Part shown: positions 53,054 through 61,653 of the stretch, piece by piece
Position numbering within the stretch: the stretch's first letter is position 1
Layout: each line of letters opens with the position of its first letter
Assembly (NCBI GenBank): GCA_964621785.1
Contig: CAZUPD010000029.1
Location: forward strand, 3,643-67,642
DNA from: JACKDW01 sp964621785
GTDB lineage: Bacteria; Myxococcota_A; Polyangia; Nannocystales; Nannocystaceae
DNA length: 64,000 bases
Direction of reading: 5' to 3'
Translations under genes and position numbers: made by a program
The notes under the pieces: generated by a model
Seen by the model: only the letters and a program-made list of their open reading frames with translations
Database searches by the model: none
What the model was told of the DNA's origin: nothing

Positions 53054-55141
53054 ATGCTGCGGTGCCCCACCTGCCACGCGATCTACTCGGTCACCGAGGG
53101 GTTTTGTCCGATGGACGGCAGTGTGTTGGTCACGCACGAAGCGGTTGTTCCCCCGCTGGTGGCCCCGAGTGCACCGACTGAAAAAGGTCGCGTGCCCCAG
53201 GCCCAAGCGGGTGCAACGTCGTTGGCAAAGTTGCCCCACTCGAGTCTAGCCGCGCCATCACAGCGTGCAGCGGCGGACGGTCACAAGGCGACGATCGTCG
53301 GCGCCTACTTCCCCCGCGGCGGGTTGTCGGTCCCGCGCGAACAACTCGAGCAGCGGCCCCGCCTGCCGCCCGAAGAAGACATCATCGGCAAGGTCTTTGA
53401 CCAGCGCTACGAGATTCTTTCCAAGGTCGGTGCCGGCGGGATGGCGGTGGTGTACCGCGGTCGCCACGTCATCATCGACAAGCCGGTGGCGATCAAAGTG
53501 CTGCGCAGCGAACACATGCGCCAAGAAGAAGTCGCCCAGCGGTTTTTGCAAGAGGCCCAACTGGCCTCGCGGATCAAGCATCCGAACGTGGTCGATGTCA
53601 GCGACTACGGGCAACTCGCCAGCAATCGCCTTTGCTACTACGTGATGGAATATCTCGAGGGCGAGACCCTCGCCGACCGCATCGATCACGGCGACCCGAT
53701 CGGGGCCGAAGAGGCGATTGAGTTTACCCAGCAGGTGCTCGCCGGGTTGCAGGTGGCCCACGACGCGGGGGTGATTCACCGCGACCTCAAACCCGACAAT
53801 ATTTTCCTCACCCGCGATCCGCAAACCGGCGGCACCCAGGCCAAGATCCTCGATTTTGGTATCGCCCGCGCGATCGATCGCAAGACTCGGTTAACCGCCG
53901 CCGGCACGGTGATCGGAACACCCGAGTACATGTCGCCAGAGCAGGCCCAAGGGCACGAGATCGACGGCCGTAGCGATCTATATGCCCTTGGGGTCATCCT
54001 GTTTGAGATGCTCACCGGCAGGGTGCCATTCAATGCAAATACAACGTTAGCGGCACTCACCCAGCACGTCTACGAGCCACCGCCGAAGTTGGGGGAGGCC
54101 TGTCCCGAGCTCGCTCCGCTGCAACATATCGAGACTGTGTTGGAACGCCTGATGGCGAAGACCCGGGAGGAGCGGCCCGATTCTTGTATCCACGCGGCGG
54201 AGCTGTTGCTGGCGGCCCTCGAAAAGGATCGCCGAGCGATCAAACTCGCCGAGGTTTCGCGGTCGACGGCAACCGGCGAACGTCCCAGGCGAAATACGGT
54301 CGAGATCGGTTCCAACTCGGTGGTGTTTAAAGTCGACGATGACGACGATGACCTGCCCGACTTCGATGCTCCGCGCGACGATGTACGCCATCCCGGCGAC
54401 CCGGTGAGCATGGTCCGGGGTGACACCGGCCAGGTCCAGCCGCGGGCGTTTGGGGTGTCCGAACGCTACCGAACCAAAAAGCCGAGTGTCATCGTGTCGC
54501 GCGATGAGGGCGTCGAACGGTTTGAAAAGCCGATGCCGCCGATGCCGAAGATGCAGGTCGCCCCTCCGGTGGTTACGCCGGCACCGACGAGCGAGCGCAG
54601 TGGCAAGGGGTGGATCGTTGTGTTGTCGCTGACGGCTGCGATCGCCGGCGCGGCGTTGACGGTCTACCTATTTCAGCAGTTTCGCCACAAGCCGCCGCCC
54701 GCGACCATCGCTCCGGTCGGACAGGTGTCACCGACGGCGGATGTGCCGGTTTCGATCGTCGACAAACCCCAGCCAATCCCAGTGCTCGAGCCATCGCAGG
54801 TCACGCTCACGTTTGCCAGCTCGCCGCCCGGAGCCGAGGTTCGCAGCCTGTCGGGTTCACTCGGGCTGACGCCGTTTTCGCTGCAGGTCCCGGTCGACGA
54901 AGTAGCCCAGACGTTCACGTTTGAGCTCGCCGCCCACGAATCTGTGGTGCGGGAGTTTGTCCCCAACGTCGACAGCGAGATCACGGTGGTACTCGAGCCT
55001 ACCCGTGCACGTAAACGCCGGGCGAAAAGGTCAGCTGAGTCATCCGAGGCGGACGCGGTCAAACCGACCAAACGCAAGTCTTCGTCGGACAACGAGTTTC
55101 TCCTCAGCGACCTCAAAGATCCGTTTGCCAAAGACGAGTGA
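53054..55141 (+). CDS. Ser/Thr protein kinase with N-terminal zinc-ribbon-like motif and PEGA-like tail
   Basis: 695 residues from ATG 53054. It starts MLRCPTCHAIYSVTEGFCPMDG, a four-cysteine-type ribbon. The kinase domain (about 110-390) is complete: GAGGMAVVYRG, VAIKVL (Lys near 146), HRDLKPDN (near 242), DFG (near 267) and GTPEYMSPEQA. A linker precedes a membrane helix (WIVVLSLTAAIAGAALTVYLF) and an extracytoplasmic domain whose VTLTFASSPPGAEVRSLSGSLGLTPFSLQV resembles PEGA repeats. The product is probably active and membrane anchored. A similar kinase follows 48 bases downstream. A TGYANNTRCA copy is at 54034. Confidence 0.92.
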   Translation: MLRCPTCHAIYSVTEGFCPMDGSVLVTHEAVVPPLVAPSAPTEKGRVPQAQAGATSLAKLPHSSLAAPSQRAAADGHKATIVGAYFPRGGLSVPREQLEQRPRLPPEEDIIGKVFDQRYEILSKVGAGGMAVVYRGRHVIIDKPVAIKVLRSEHMRQEEVAQRFLQEAQLASRIKHPNVVDVSDYGQLASNRLCYYVMEYLEGETLADRIDHGDPIGAEEAIEFTQQVLAGLQVAHDAGVIHRDLKPDNIFLTRDPQTGGTQAKILDFGIARAIDRKTRLTAAGTVIGTPEYMSPEQAQGHEIDGRSDLYALGVILFEMLTGRVPFNANTTLAALTQHVYEPPPKLGEACPELAPLQHIETVLERLMAKTREERPDSCIHAAELLLAALEKDRRAIKLAEVSRSTATGERPRRNTVEIGSNSVVFKVDDDDDDLPDFDAPRDDVRHPGDPVSMVRGDTGQVQPRAFGVSERYRTKKPSVIVSRDEGVERFEKPMPPMPKMQVAPPVVTPAPTSERSGKGWIVVLSLTAAIAGAALTVYLFQQFRHKPPPATIAPVGQVSPTADVPVSIVDKPQPIPVLEPSQVTLTFASSPPGAEVRSLSGSLGLTPFSLQVPVDEVAQTFTFELAAHESVVREFVPNVDSEITVVLEPTRARKRRAKRSAESSEADAVKPTKRKSSSDNEFLLSDLKDPFAKDE

Positions 55142-55189
55142 GAAAACCGCAGGAGACGCGACGCGGTACTTTCCGCTACCCTGCATCCA

Positions 55190-56875
55190 ATGGCCCGGAC
55201 GGAAAACATGATCCAGACCGGGGCGACGGTTGTTCAGGACATGTCCCAACCGGGTGTCACGTCCGGGTTTGACGGTGGCCACGCCACGATCGGGTTTGAC
55301 GAAGACACCCCCGACGCCGACGAGAGTCTGATCGGACAGGTTCTCCTCGAGCGCTACCACCTCATCGAACAACTCGGCGCCGGCGGGATGGGGACCGTCT
55401 ATCTCGCCGACCACGTCACGATTGGCAAGCGCCTCGCGATCAAAGTTCTCAATCGAGAATTTGCGCATAAACAAGAGTTGGTCGAACGGTTTTTGCAAGA
55501 GGCCCGGGCGGCGTCGATGATCGCCCACGAGAACGTCGTCGAGATTACCGACTTCGGCAAGACGCCCGATGGCTCGGTGTTTTTTGTGATGGAGCACCTC
55601 TCGGGCGAGGACCTGTCGGCGACGATCGCCCGCGAAGGCCCGCTGTCGTGGTCGCGGGTCAAACCCATCGCCATCCAGATCTGCTCGGCGTTGCAGGCGG
55701 CCCACAAAAAAGGGGTCATCCACCGCGACATGAAGCCCGAAAACTGCTTCCGGGTCGAGCGCACCTCCAATCGCGATTTCATCAAGGTCTTGGACTTCGG
55801 AATCGCCAAGATCAGCAACGACAACCAAACCGGCACCAACAAGGGGCTGACCAAGACGGGCATGATCTTTGGCACCCCCGAGTACATGTCCCCCGAGCAA
55901 GCTCAGGGGCAAAAGGTCGATCACCGCGCCGACATCTATGCCGTCGGTGTCATCCTCTACGAGTGCCTGACCGGAAAGACACCTTTTACCTCCGACACGT
56001 TTATGGGGGTGCTGACCCAGCACATGTTTGAAGCCCCCAAGGCGCCGAGCGAGGTCGTCGACAATCCATCGATCACGCCCGGTGTCGAGGCCGTCATCCT
56101 CAAGGCGCTGCAAAAAGACCGCGAGCTGCGGTTTCAAAACATGACGGAGATGCTCGAAGCGATCGGCCACATCGGAACGGGGGCGGCCCCGGTCGATGTT
56201 GTGCAGGAGGTGCTCGAGAGGCCCCAAAGCGCGGGGCAAAAGATGGGCTACGCCGGCGGCCCGGTTGTTGTCGAGGGGGGGGCGACGTTGCCCGACGGCT
56301 CCGGCAACTTCGGCGACCAGCCCCAGGTGATCGTGGTTGGCCAGCGCGACAAGTTTGGTGCAATTGCAATTGTCCTGGCCGCACTTTTTATCGGGATCGC
56401 GGCCGCGAGTCTGTACCTGTTGATGAGCGACGAATCGAAGACGACACCGGTTGCGGGGGTGACCGGCGCACCCGAGCCCGAGCCCGAACCCGAGCCCGAG
56501 CCCGAACCCGAGGCGGTGACGACCGGAGAGCCCGAAGCCGATACTGGCGAAGCAAACACCCCGGCCGTTGCGACGGTGACACTGACGCTTCACACGAATG
56601 TAGATGCAAAGGTCCTCGACGCCCGCGACCGCGGTGAGCTCGGTTCGTCCAATTCTGATGGTTTCACCCTCAAGCGCGCAGACACCAGTGTTTCGCTCAT
56701 ATTAGTCGCCGACGGTTACGCCGAGACGCCTGTCGATGTGATTCCCGATATCGACAAGGAATACAAATTCTCGCTCAAGAAAAAGCGTGGCGGCGGCAAG
56801 AAAAAGACACCGAAAAAAACCACCAAAAAGGTGCCCAATTCCGGCGTCCCGGGGATCAAAGATCCGTTCGATTAG
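55190..56875 (+). CDS. Ser/Thr protein kinase with PEGA-like tail
   Basis: 561 residues. The kinase domain (about 50-330) has GAGGMGTVYLAD, AIKVLN (Lys near 84), HRDMKPEN (near 178), DFGIAK and GTPEYMSPEQA, so all catalytic residues are present. A membrane helix (IAIVLAALFIGIAAASLYLLM, about 392-412) leads to a (Pro-Glu)n stretch, a beta-rich PEGA-like domain and a Lys-rich tail ending VPGIKDPFD. The upstream kinase ends in a comparable LKDPFAKDE, supporting duplication. TGYANNTRCA copies are at 56359 (in the membrane helix) and 56599. Confidence 0.92.
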   Translation: MARTENMIQTGATVVQDMSQPGVTSGFDGGHATIGFDEDTPDADESLIGQVLLERYHLIEQLGAGGMGTVYLADHVTIGKRLAIKVLNREFAHKQELVERFLQEARAASMIAHENVVEITDFGKTPDGSVFFVMEHLSGEDLSATIAREGPLSWSRVKPIAIQICSALQAAHKKGVIHRDMKPENCFRVERTSNRDFIKVLDFGIAKISNDNQTGTNKGLTKTGMIFGTPEYMSPEQAQGQKVDHRADIYAVGVILYECLTGKTPFTSDTFMGVLTQHMFEAPKAPSEVVDNPSITPGVEAVILKALQKDRELRFQNMTEMLEAIGHIGTGAAPVDVVQEVLERPQSAGQKMGYAGGPVVVEGGATLPDGSGNFGDQPQVIVVGQRDKFGAIAIVLAALFIGIAAASLYLLMSDESKTTPVAGVTGAPEPEPEPEPEPEPEAVTTGEPEADTGEANTPAVATVTLTLHTNVDAKVLDARDRGELGSSNSDGFTLKRADTSVSLILVADGYAETPVDVIPDIDKEYKFSLKKKRGGGKKKTPKKTTKKVPNSGVPGIKDPFD

Positions 56876-56880
56876 CCGGC

Positions 56881-56913
56881 ACCAGAACTGATTGTACTTG
56901 CAATCAGACTGGT
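56881..56913. terminator. Hairpin between convergent kinase and rsgA genes, containing a TGYANNTRCA copy
   Basis: ACCAG-AA-CTGATTG (56881-56894) pairs with CAATCAG-A-CTGGT (56901-56913) around loop TACTTG. The iterated motif (56893-56902) spans the loop. There is no T-tract, so termination is only suggested by position between converging genes. Confidence 0.5.
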
Positions 56914-56980
56914 GCGCGAGCCTGGAGCTTTCGACTGTTTGAGCTCGCCTCGTTCAAGCGGCCTCGACTCGGCTCCAGGT

Positions 56981-58093
56981 TCATTCGCCACGCTGGCGTC
57001 GGCGTTCGCGTTGGACCCGGCGATACAGTTTGCCCAAGCGGCGATCGTCGGCTCGTCGTGTGCGCTCATCTCGGCGTCGGGCTGTGGCTGCGACCTCGTG
57101 TTGTAAGCGGTCGTAGTTGGCCAGGCGATCGGCATCGAGTGTCCCGGCATCGCGGGCGGCCAGGACAGCACAACCGGGTTCATGGCGGTGGGTACAGTCG
57201 CGAAAGCGGCAGTTGTCCGCCAGCGACGCGACCTCGCAAAATGCCTGCTGCAGACCATCTCGTTCGATCCACAGTCCGAGTTCACGGATCCCTGGATTGT
57301 CGATCACAACCCCACCTCCGGGCACGAGATGCAGTTCGCGGTGGGTCGTCGTATGTCGCCCGCGGCTGTCATCCTCGCGTACCGAAGCGGTCGCCATCAC
57401 GCTGCGGCCGAGGATGTGATTGACGAGTGTCGACTTGCCCGCGCCCGAGGATCCGACCAGTGCCACGGTCACCTGTTGTGCATAGGTCTGCGGAAGCTCT
57501 GGGTGGATGCCTGCAAAGACATCGACCGTGTGCACGGCGAGGACCGAGCCCGGGGGACAGACCCCGCGGCAGGCCGTGAGCTTGTCCTGCGGATCGGCAC
57601 ACAGTCCGGCCTTGGTCAGGAATACGACGATGTCAACCTGTGTATCTGCACACATGGCGAGGTAGCGTTCGAGTCGCCGGAGGTTGAAGTCGCCGTCGAG
57701 GCCCATCACCACGAACACACGGTCGACGTTGGCCGCTAGGACCTGCACTTGGGTACGGGTACCGGCCGCCGCCCGGGCGAGTTGCGTCCGCCGAGTGAGG
57801 CGTTGTGTCACCAGCGGATCGCCGGTCGGCTGGGGTTGAATGAGCAGCCAATCGCCGACGACTGGAGGTGGATGCCGCAGCCGTCGCGGGACGACCGCAA
57901 CGGCCGGGCCATCGGCGGTGAGCAGTTCACAGCGGTTTCCGGTGACGCGTAGGACACGACCCGGCGTGGTGATTGAGTCCGAGAGTTGTTGACGAAAAAA
58001 AGCTTGAAACCCGAGTTGCTCGAGGAAAGAAGTTGGTTGGTTCACGGTTGTCAGATCCAGTTGTACGCACAAAGAAACATCGCTCACCGGCAC
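56981..58093 (-). CDS. rsgA: Small-subunit-dependent GTPase A (ribosome biogenesis)
   Basis: RsgA is a circularly permuted GTPase that matures the 30S subunit. The 370 residues have an OB-fold start (GRVLRVTGNRCELLTADGPAVAVVPRRL), the permuted order G4 (VFLTKAGL), G1 (ALVGSSGAGKSTLVNHI) and G3 (VIDNPGIREL), and a C-terminal zinc knuckle (CRFRDCTHRHEPGC). The G4 motif is usually NK/TKxD; here the Asp position is Gly. The start at 58093 is the longest frame; the first 20-30 residues are poorly supported. A TGYANNTRCA copy is at 57641. Confidence 0.93.
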   Translation of the reverse strand: MPVSDVSLCVQLDLTTVNQPTSFLEQLGFQAFFRQQLSDSITTPGRVLRVTGNRCELLTADGPAVAVVPRRLRHPPPVVGDWLLIQPQPTGDPLVTQRLTRRTQLARAAAGTRTQVQVLAANVDRVFVVMGLDGDFNLRRLERYLAMCADTQVDIVVFLTKAGLCADPQDKLTACRGVCPPGSVLAVHTVDVFAGIHPELPQTYAQQVTVALVGSSGAGKSTLVNHILGRSVMATASVREDDSRGRHTTTHRELHLVPGGGVVIDNPGIRELGLWIERDGLQQAFCEVASLADNCRFRDCTHRHEPGCAVLAARDAGTLDADRLANYDRLQHEVAATARRRDERTRRADDRRLGKLYRRVQRERRRQRGE

Positions 58094-58471
58094 GGGCCGG
58101 GAACGGACTTACGTTTGTGGTCCCACGCAGCTCGGTACGATGACCGGCACGTGGGCTGGTTAGGCGACAGCCAACATCCGCAGTCAGGATGTTGTGAACC
58201 AGGGGATCCGTCAAGCCCTCACCGTTCTCGCTATCTTCGGGCTTGTCTGCGGAGTCGTTCTCGTTCGCGATCCGGCCAGACCCACGAAGTCGTCTCGTGC
58301 GCCTGGCAGGAAGACGTTCGAGATTGTGGTTTTCGTGACCGACTCGAGCTTCGTCACGACCTGCGCGTCAGGGGAGTTCGCGCGGTACCGACAACTCGTC
58401 GATCGAATCCGCCTGTGTACGGCGACGGGCACGGGAGAGCCCGTGCCACAGAAACATCAACACGATGACCA
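58094..58471. other. Spacer between rsgA and the PilZ gene
   Basis: About 380 bases. It contains a doubtful small plus-strand ORF (from 58194) and a perfect GGCACGGG/CCCGTGCC hairpin near 58428-58447, which may end the minus-strand PilZ transcript although no T-tract follows. Confidence 0.4.
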
Positions 58472-58586
58472 TCAGTTGAGGCGGTGCTCGGGAATCGGTG
58501 CCCCGACTTCAGGGACAAATCGCAAAAATCGAAGGCCCACACCGGCGAGCGCTTCAATCCCGTCCGCACCGGCAAACTGGAAGTAG
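58194..58586 (+). CDS. Doubtful small membrane-anchored ORF
   Basis: A GTG-started 130-codon frame with a plausible N-terminal membrane segment (ALTVLAIFGLVCGVVLV) followed by a basic linker and FEIVVFVTDSSFVTTC. Its last 115 bases overlap the PilZ gene antisense, and the C-terminal part has low-complexity composition expected of a shadow frame. No clear ribosome-binding site. It may be real only in its first 90 codons, or not at all. Confidence 0.25.
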   Translation: MNQGIRQALTVLAIFGLVCGVVLVRDPARPTKSSRAPGRKTFEIVVFVTDSSFVTTCASGEFARYRQLVDRIRLCTATGTGEPVPQKHQHDDHQLRRCSGIGAPTSGTNRKNRRPTPASASIPSAPANWK

Positions 58587-58819
58587 TAGTGGTTTTGGAT
58601 CCGGGCGATCACGCAAATTGCCGAGTCCAACCCGGATTGTTGAAAACGCACAATCACCTTGGTTTTGAGCGGAAATGGCTCCGGCATTTCGACGAACATC
58701 CCGGTTTCGGAGATGTTGCGGGCCACAAACCATTGGTCCCCGTACTCCTCGGTCGAGATGAGGACGCGAAACACCTTGTCGATGCGGGCTGATGAGCGGC
58801 GCTCCACCTGGATGGTCAT
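58472..58819 (-). CDS. PilZ-domain protein
   Basis: 115 residues from ATG 58819. The PilZ c-di-GMP signature is present: an Arg-rich start (VERRSSARIDKVFRVLIS) and, 25 residues later, ARNISETGMFVEMPEPFPL (N-x-S-x-x-G). The strand pattern VIVRFQQSGLDSAICVIARI and the C-terminal GVGLRFLRF fit a single-domain PilZ protein. In myxobacteria such proteins connect c-di-GMP to motility and exopolysaccharide. It is divergent from era and has no obvious Shine-Dalgarno sequence. Confidence 0.82.
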   Translation of the reverse strand: MTIQVERRSSARIDKVFRVLISTEEYGDQWFVARNISETGMFVEMPEPFPLKTKVIVRFQQSGLDSAICVIARIQNHYYFQFAGADGIEALAGVGLRFLRFVPEVGAPIPEHRLN

Positions 58820-58962
58820 ACAAAGGAGGATTGCAGTGTCATGAGATGAAGGCAAATATCCTACATGTTCGAAGAGCCTGGCAGCTACTTCATATGTAGA
58901 TAGGTGCGATCTGAGCATCCTGCTTGCGCATACGCGGGGATTGCTCAATAACGGCGGCTTCA

Positions 58963-59940
58963 ATGGCGAATGCAACACCGTCCGTAGGCAGCGACACGCG
59001 GGAGTTTCGCGCGGGGTTTTTGGCCCTGTGTGGGCGTCCGAACGTCGGCAAGTCGACGCTGCTCAACGCGCTGCTGCGGACCGAGCTCGCGTTGGCCACC
59101 AAATTTCCGCAGACCACCCGCGAGCGGATGCTCGGGATCTGGTCCGACGAACAGTTTCAAGCCATCCTGATCGACACCCCGGGGATCCACCGCGCGCGCA
59201 GTGCCTTTAATAAGTACATGGTGAGCGAGGCGGTGCGTGGGGCCCGTGATGCCGATGTCGTGTTGTTGCTCGCCGAGGTCCCGCGGTTGCCCGACACCGA
59301 GGCCGCCGAACAGTGGGAACCGGGTGAGTCGGCCCTGGCTGCACTCACCACGCTCCTCGAGATTGGCCGTCCGATCATCCTCGTGCTCACCAAAGTTGAT
59401 CGCGTGACCTCGCGTGACCACGTGTTGCCGATCATCTCGAAGTGGCGAAGTCTACATGAGTTTCGTGCGGTCGTCCCGGTCAGCGCGGTCCAGGGCAAGG
59501 GTTTGCGCGAGCTTCAAGAACTTGTGCGTACATCATTGCCAGTCGGACCGCCGCTGTTTGACCGCGAAAACCTCAGCGACCGTGGGATGCGGTGGCACGC
59601 CGGCGAACGCGTGCGCGCAGCCCTGTTTCGCAACCTCAAGCAGGAGCTCCCCTATTCGTGTGCGGTCACCGTGGAGTCCTACCGCGAGCAACGCTCCCCG
59701 CCCAAGGACATCATTCGGGCCACGGTCCACGTCGAGCGGGAGAGTCAAAAAAAAGTTGTCATCGGCAAGAGCGGGCAGACCATCCGCGCGATTTCCATGC
59801 AGGCCCGGCACGAGATCGCCGAGTTGACCGAGCGTCCCTGCGACCTGTTTTTGACGGTGCGACTCACCAAAAACTGGACCCGCGACCCCGAGTTGATCAA
59901 ACGCCTCGGCTATCACGAAGCTGTCGGAGGTGAGTCGTGA
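58963..59940 (+). CDS. era: GTPase Era
   Basis: Era binds 16S rRNA and GTP in 30S assembly. The 325 residues from ATG 58963 have G1 GRPNVGKST (about 27), the effector QTTRERMLG, G3 DTPGIHRARS and G4 LTKVDR. The C-terminal KH domain (VHVERESQKKVVIGKSGQTIRAISMQARHEI) is typical. The stop overlaps the der GTG, and rsgA is close by, so three ribosome-assembly GTPases are clustered. Confidence 0.96.
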   Translation: MANATPSVGSDTREFRAGFLALCGRPNVGKSTLLNALLRTELALATKFPQTTRERMLGIWSDEQFQAILIDTPGIHRARSAFNKYMVSEAVRGARDADVVLLLAEVPRLPDTEAAEQWEPGESALAALTTLLEIGRPIILVLTKVDRVTSRDHVLPIISKWRSLHEFRAVVPVSAVQGKGLRELQELVRTSLPVGPPLFDRENLSDRGMRWHAGERVRAALFRNLKQELPYSCAVTVESYREQRSPPKDIIRATVHVERESQKKVVIGKSGQTIRAISMQARHEIAELTERPCDLFLTVRLTKNWTRDPELIKRLGYHEAVGGES

Positions 59941-61442
59941 GCAGCGAATCTAAAAAATATGTAGATGCACAAGAATTGTCGGAAGTATCGGGCGATGCAC
60001 AGACCGACGGCTTCGAGCTCGACGGTGACGAGATCCCTGAGGCCGAGTCCGACCAGAGTTACGGTTTGGTCGCGATCATCGGCCGTCCCAACGTCGGCAA
60101 GTCGACCCTGTTCAATCGCTTGGTCGGCGCGCGCAAAGCCATTGTCGAAGACCGTCCGGGGGTGACCCGCGACCGGCTGTACGGCGTGGTGACCTGGGAG
60201 GGCCGATCCTACATGGTCGTCGATACAGGTGGCCTCGATCCCGAGCTCGACACCGGGCTGCCGGCACATATCAAATCCCAGGTCGATGTCGCGGTCGAAG
60301 AGGCGGACCTGATCCTCTTTGTGGTCGACGCCGCCGAAGGTCCGACGAGTGTCGACTTTGAGATCGCCGCATGGTTGCGTAAAACAGGTCACCGCGTGCT
60401 GTTGGTCGCCAACAAAGTCGACAGTCCCAAACGCGAGCTGGCGAGTCACAGCTGTCACGAACTCGCACTCGGCGAGGTCTATCCGGTGTCCGCTGCCCAC
60501 GGCCGCCGGGTCCACGAGTTGTGCGATGCGATTTTAGAACAGCTGCCTCCGGTCCCCAAGGGCCCCGCGGTCGAGCGTCATCCCGGCACCCGGATCGCGT
60601 TGATGGGTCGGCCCAACGCCGGCAAGTCGACGCTGATCAACACGCTGATGCGGGAGCAACGAGTCATTGTAGATGCAACCGCTGGCACAACCCGCGACCC
60701 GATCGAGTTGCCGTTTGAACACAACGGCAAACCCCTGGTGCTGATCGATACCGCCGGGCTCCGCCGCCGCAAACAGATCGCCCGGGCGATGGAAAAGCTC
60801 GCCGCGATCAAGGCGATCCGAACGATGGAACGCACGGATGTGGTGGTGTTGGTGATCGATGCCGCCGAAGGCGTGACCGACCAGGATCAACGTCTGGCCC
60901 GGATGGCGTTTATCCGCGGCAAGGGTGTGGTTGTGCTGCTGCACAAATGGGACCTGATCGCCGCCGATAAAAAAGCAGCCCACGAGCGTGTCAAACACAC
61001 CGAGGCGGCACTCGGGTTTTTAGAGCGACCGCTGATCTACCGCACATCGGTGGTCGGGGAGGGGCGCGATGTCGGAACCGGCAAACCGATCGGCCTCGGC
61101 AAGCTGCTCGACGGGTGTCTGCGCACAGCATTGGCACTACACCGCCGGATTCCGACACGGGCGCTCAACGACGAGCTGGCCCTGGCGGTCGCCAACCACA
61201 CCCCGCCGATGCACGGGGCCAAGCCCGTGAAGTTGTTGTGCGCCAACCAGGCCGAGCGCAATCCGCCGCTGATTGTGATTTCGGCCAACCACGGGCGCTG
61301 TTTGACGCCGGCCTACGAGCGCTACTTATTACGTCGGATTCGCGATCGTTGGGACCTGCGAGGCATCCCCGTGCGCCTGGTTGTCCGCGCGCGCGGGAAG
61401 GGCAACCGCAAGCGGCAAAAACGGGCCGATAAACGGTCGTGA
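59937..61442 (+). CDS. der: GTPase Der (EngA)
   Basis: Der has two tandem GTPase domains for 50S assembly. The 501 residues carry GRPNVGKSTLFNRL (about 50) with DTGGLDPE and NKVDSP, then GRPNAGKSTLINTL (about 222) with DTAGLRRRKQI and HKWDLI. The C-terminal KH-like domain includes HGAKPVKLLCANQAERNPPLIVISANH. The GTG at 59937 adds an acidic N-terminal extension of about 40 residues. TGYANNTRCA copies are at 59960 (in the extension) and 60668 (second G2 region, Val-Asp-Ala). Confidence 0.97.
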   Translation: MSSESKKYVDAQELSEVSGDAQTDGFELDGDEIPEAESDQSYGLVAIIGRPNVGKSTLFNRLVGARKAIVEDRPGVTRDRLYGVVTWEGRSYMVVDTGGLDPELDTGLPAHIKSQVDVAVEEADLILFVVDAAEGPTSVDFEIAAWLRKTGHRVLLVANKVDSPKRELASHSCHELALGEVYPVSAAHGRRVHELCDAILEQLPPVPKGPAVERHPGTRIALMGRPNAGKSTLINTLMREQRVIVDATAGTTRDPIELPFEHNGKPLVLIDTAGLRRRKQIARAMEKLAAIKAIRTMERTDVVVLVIDAAEGVTDQDQRLARMAFIRGKGVVVLLHKWDLIAADKKAAHERVKHTEAALGFLERPLIYRTSVVGEGRDVGTGKPIGLGKLLDGCLRTALALHRRIPTRALNDELALAVANHTPPMHGAKPVKLLCANQAERNPPLIVISANHGRCLTPAYERYLLRRIRDRWDLRGIPVRLVVRARGKGNRKRQKRADKRS

Positions 61443-61594
61443 GTGCTTCTGGTGGGGGTGACCCACGATCGAGCGAGGCACTCGAGCTGGGCGTTGGCGC
61501 ATCCCGAGAATTGTCGACGCGGATTGGCTTTGCGAAGTTTTAAGTGGGGCTTGTCGAAGCGAGACGAGTGGATCATTTGCGCGAAGGCGTCGTG

Positions 61595-61610
61595 CGAGAA
61601 AAACCACGAG
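61595..61610 (+). repeat. CGAGAAAAACCACGAG upstream repeat, copy 3
   Basis: One base different from copies at 2769 and 32452. It lies 44 bases before the GTG of the CoA-transferase gene. The preceding GCGCGA and CG-N-CG spacing also matches copy 2. Confidence 0.55.
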
Positions 61611-61653
61611 CCGTGTGTCCGAGTCGGAGCATTGAGTTTTTATACTCGCGGCT

